DNA of 7,384 bases, from assembly GCA_947305585.1 (NCBI GenBank), contig CAMZDY010000052.1, positions 1 to 7,384 on the forward strand, in the 5' to 3' direction. Numbering within the stretch: the stretch's first letter is position 1; each line of letters begins with the position of its first letter. This stretch comes from an uncultured Verrucomicrobiota bacterium (GTDB lineage Bacteria; Verrucomicrobiota; Kiritimatiellia; RFP12; UBA1067). A program made the translations under genes and the position numbers. Of the stretch, positions 5,927-7,384 are shown piece after piece. Under the pieces are notes generated by a model that had not been told where the DNA came from, did no database searches, and saw only the letters and a list, made by a program, of their open reading frames with translations.

Positions 5927-6978
5927 TTCTCCAGCATCTCCTTGATCATCTTTTCGGTCACCGTAACCTTCCTGAGTTTGGGGTTGCCCGGCGCCTCGTA
6001 CATGATGTCGGTCATCAGCTTCTCCATCTCCGCCCTGAGCCCGCGCGCGCCAGTTTTGCGCTTCAAGGCCATTTTGGCCAGTTCTCGCAGAGCATCCGGC
6101 TCGAACTCCAGCTTGACGTTGTCCATAGCGAGCAGCTTCTTGTACTGCTTTACCAGCGCGTTCTTGGGCTCGGTCAGCACTCTGACAAGTTCGTCTTCGG
6201 TGAGTTCTCCCATCGTGGCGATGATAGGAAGCCGCCCCGTAAACTCGGGGATCAGACCAAACTTGACGAGATCCTCCGGCCGCACGTCCCGGTTGAGGAG
6301 TGTCACCTCTTTCTTTTCCGGTTCCGCGCCGCCGAAGCCGATCGTATGCTTGCCGGTGCGCTCCGCCACGATCTTGTCGAGCCCCACAAACGCTCCGCCG
6401 CAGATGAAGAGAATGTTACGGGTGTCGATCTCCACATACTCCTGGTCGGGATGTTTGCGCCCGCCTTTCGGAGGTATGCGGCAAACCGTACCTTCCACGA
6501 TCTTCAAAAGCGCCTGCTGAACGCCCTCGCCGCTTACGTCGCGGGTGATGCTCACGTTGTCCGTCTTGGAGGCGATTTTGTCGATCTCGTCCACGTAAAT
6601 GATGCCGCACTGGGTGAGGTTTACATCTTCTCCAGCGTTCTGGTAGAGATAGCGCACCAGGTTCTCCACATCCTCGCCCACGTATCCCGCCTGGGTCAGG
6701 ACGGTCGCATCGCCGATCGCATACGGAACGCCCAGCATTTTGGCCAGCGTCTTCGCAAGTAGCGTCTTGCCGGTGCCGGTGGGACCGATGAGGAGAATGT
6801 TGGATTTTTCGATCTCGACGTCCGCGAACTCGTCGTCCTTGGACTTCTTCTCGAAGCGGGCCTCGAGCCGGCGATAGTGGTTGTGCACCGCCACCGCCAG
6901 CACTTTCTTCACTTCGTCATGCCCGATGACATGCTCGTCCAGCAGTTCCTTGATTTCGCGCGGCGTAGGTATTTTCAT
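5923..6978 (-). CDS. clpX: ClpX AAA+ unfoldase lacking the N-terminal zinc-binding domain
   Basis: ATP-driven unfoldase that feeds substrates into ClpP. It has 351 residues, against 424 in E. coli. The protein begins at PTPREIKELLDEHVIG (residues 4-19), which aligns with the segment that follows the zinc finger in normal ClpX. The C4 zinc-binding domain is therefore missing. The rest is complete: Walker A GPTGTGKT (65-72), pore-1 loop GYVG (98-101), Walker B with D130 and E131, pore-2 RKH (174-176), ClpP-docking IGF loop (213-215), arginine-finger region GLIPEFTGR (241-249) and sensor-2 GARGLR (310-315). Docking to ClpP and ATP hydrolysis should thus be intact. Adaptor and substrate handling that depends on the N-domain in other bacteria would be lost or done differently. 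The start overlaps the clpP stop by ATGA, and the stop overlaps the panD start by ATGA. The upstream in-frame extension is a shadow of clpP and has no CxxC pattern, so a mis-called start does not explain the loss. Confidence 0.97.
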   Translation of the reverse strand: MKIPTPREIKELLDEHVIGHDEVKKVLAVAVHNHYRRLEARFEKKSKDDEFADVEIEKSNILLIGPTGTGKTLLAKTLAKMLGVPYAIGDATVLTQAGYVGEDVENLVRYLYQNAGEDVNLTQCGIIYVDEIDKIASKTDNVSITRDVSGEGVQQALLKIVEGTVCRIPPKGGRKHPDQEYVEIDTRNILFICGGAFVGLDKIVAERTGKHTIGFGGAEPEKKEVTLLNRDVRPEDLVKFGLIPEFTGRLPIIATMGELTEDELVRVLTEPKNALVKQYKKLLAMDNVKLEFEPDALRELAKMALKRKTGARGLRAEMEKLMTDIMYEAPGNPKLRKVTVTEKMIKEMLEK

Positions 6979-7384
6979 CCCAGCACCTTGTCGATAAGTC
7001 CCCAATCCACGGCCTCCTGCGCACTCATAAAGTGGTCGCGGTCGGTATCCTTCACCACCTCTTCGAACTTGCGCCCGGAGTGTTTGGCCAGGATCTCGTT
7101 CAATTTTTCCTTGAGCCGGATGATCTCGCGCGCGGTGATTTCGATATCGCTCGCCTTGCCTTCCGCCCCGCCCCAGGGCTGGTGAATCATGATGCGGGCG
7201 TTGGGAAGCGCAAAACGCTTGCCTTTCGCACCGGCCGTGAGGAGCACCGCCCCCATCGATGCGGCTTGACCGATACAATAGGTGGCGATCGGGCACTTCA
7301 CGTACTGCATGGTGTCGTAGATGGCCAACCCCGCCGTCACGCTGCCGCCCGGCGAATTGATGTAGCAATGGATCTCCTTCTCGG
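6975..7384 (-). CDS. clpP: ATP-dependent Clp protease proteolytic subunit ClpP (5' end outside window)
   Basis: Serine peptidase subunit of the ClpXP/ClpAP cytosolic proteases; it forms the two-ring barrel that degrades proteins unfolded by a Clp ATPase. The frame is open to the window edge, and 135 C-terminal residues are visible (from about base 7382), so roughly the first 60 residues are missing. Visible family landmarks are YINSPGGSV, GQAASMGA with the nucleophile Ser (visible residue 42), MIHQP with the catalytic His (67), and DTDRDHFMSA with the catalytic Asp (116). The spacings of 25 and 49 residues between these equal those in E. coli ClpP (S97, H122, D171). The C-terminus is short, ending just after GLIDKVLG. 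The apparent GTG start at 7340 is only the internal Val of the SVTAG motif, since homologous sequence continues upstream. Its TGA stop overlaps the clpX ATG (ATGA), so the two subunits are probably made in coupled fashion. The promoter is not in the window. Confidence 0.98.
   Translation of the reverse strand, partial: EKEIHCYINSPGGSVTAGLAIYDTMQYVKCPIATYCIGQAASMGAVLLTAGAKGKRFALPNARIMIHQPWGGAEGKASDIEITAREIIRLKEKLNEILAKHSGRKFEEVVKDTDRDHFMSAQEAVDWGLIDKVLG
6984..6989 (-). promoter_or_regulatory. Shine-Dalgarno site of clpX, inside clpP
   Basis: AAGGTG lies 5 nt upstream of the ATG at 6978, within the last codons of clpP. It supports the clpX start at 6978. A longer clpX reading frame is open further upstream, but there it only runs out of phase through clpP. 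Confidence 0.65.

Noticed and set aside
5606..6520. 304-codon open frame on the plus strand across panD and clpX
   Set aside because: It crosses two genuine minus-strand genes and has no recognisable domain; a compositional artefact.
6979..7368. Upstream in-frame extension of clpX that could hold the missing zinc-binding domain
   Set aside because: It reads through clpP in another frame, shows no CxxC pairs and carries no ClpX-like sequence; the Shine-Dalgarno site at 6984-6989 points to the start at 6978.
1..7384. Mobile elements, CRISPR arrays, tRNA/rRNA genes, riboswitches or terminators
   Set aside because: None is seen. The window is almost entirely coding, with inter-gene gaps of at most 11 nt, and there are no repeat arrays or transposase genes.

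Overview
The window is a single, gap-free bacterial gene block. All eight recognisable genes lie on the minus strand, so they are transcribed from the right end of the window to the left. In that order they are clpP (5' end cut off by the window edge), clpX, panD, a fold-type-I Orn/Lys/Arg-type decarboxylase (probably arginine decarboxylase), speE, an agmatinase-family gene (speB), a carboxy(nor)spermidine dehydrogenase of the LYS1/saccharopine-dehydrogenase family, and nspC (carboxynorspermidine decarboxylase). The base composition is fairly GC-rich by eye (not computed). Initiation is by Shine-Dalgarno sites, and the gene set is bacterial. I cannot place the phylum from the sequence alone.

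Right part (about 5923-7384): ClpP and ClpX, the peptidase and unfoldase of the ClpXP protease. ClpX is notable because it starts directly at the AAA+ domain. The N-terminal zinc-binding domain is absent, and clpP ends on the clpX start codon, so there is no room for one. Middle (5597-5926): a canonical 109-residue PanD with all the usual catalytic residues. Left part (23-5585): five polyamine genes, giving agmatine from arginine, a ureohydrolase, an aminopropyltransferase and the two-enzyme aspartate-semialdehyde route.

Seven of seven junctions are tight. Three are 4-nt ATGA stop/start overlaps (clpP/clpX, clpX/panD, speE/speB) and one is a 1-nt TGATG overlap (speB/dehydrogenase). One has a 1-nt gap (dehydrogenase/nspC), and two are 11-nt gaps whose Shine-Dalgarno site sits on the preceding stop codon (panD/decarboxylase, decarboxylase/speE). 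No internal promoter or terminator is visible. The simplest reading is one polycistronic, translationally coupled unit whose promoter lies right of the window.

How the genes fit together: arginine is decarboxylated to agmatine, and the ureohydrolase gives putrescine. The dehydrogenase then condenses the amine with aspartate semialdehyde, and NspC decarboxylates the product to spermidine. An equally compatible order is the carboxyaminopropylagmatine route, in which agmatine itself is extended first and urea is removed last. SpeE adds a second, decarboxylated-SAM-dependent way to attach an aminopropyl group, yet no SpeD is present in the window. The most interesting points are this dual chemistry around agmatine, its fusion to clpPX and panD in one coupled transcription unit, and the zinc-domain-less ClpX.
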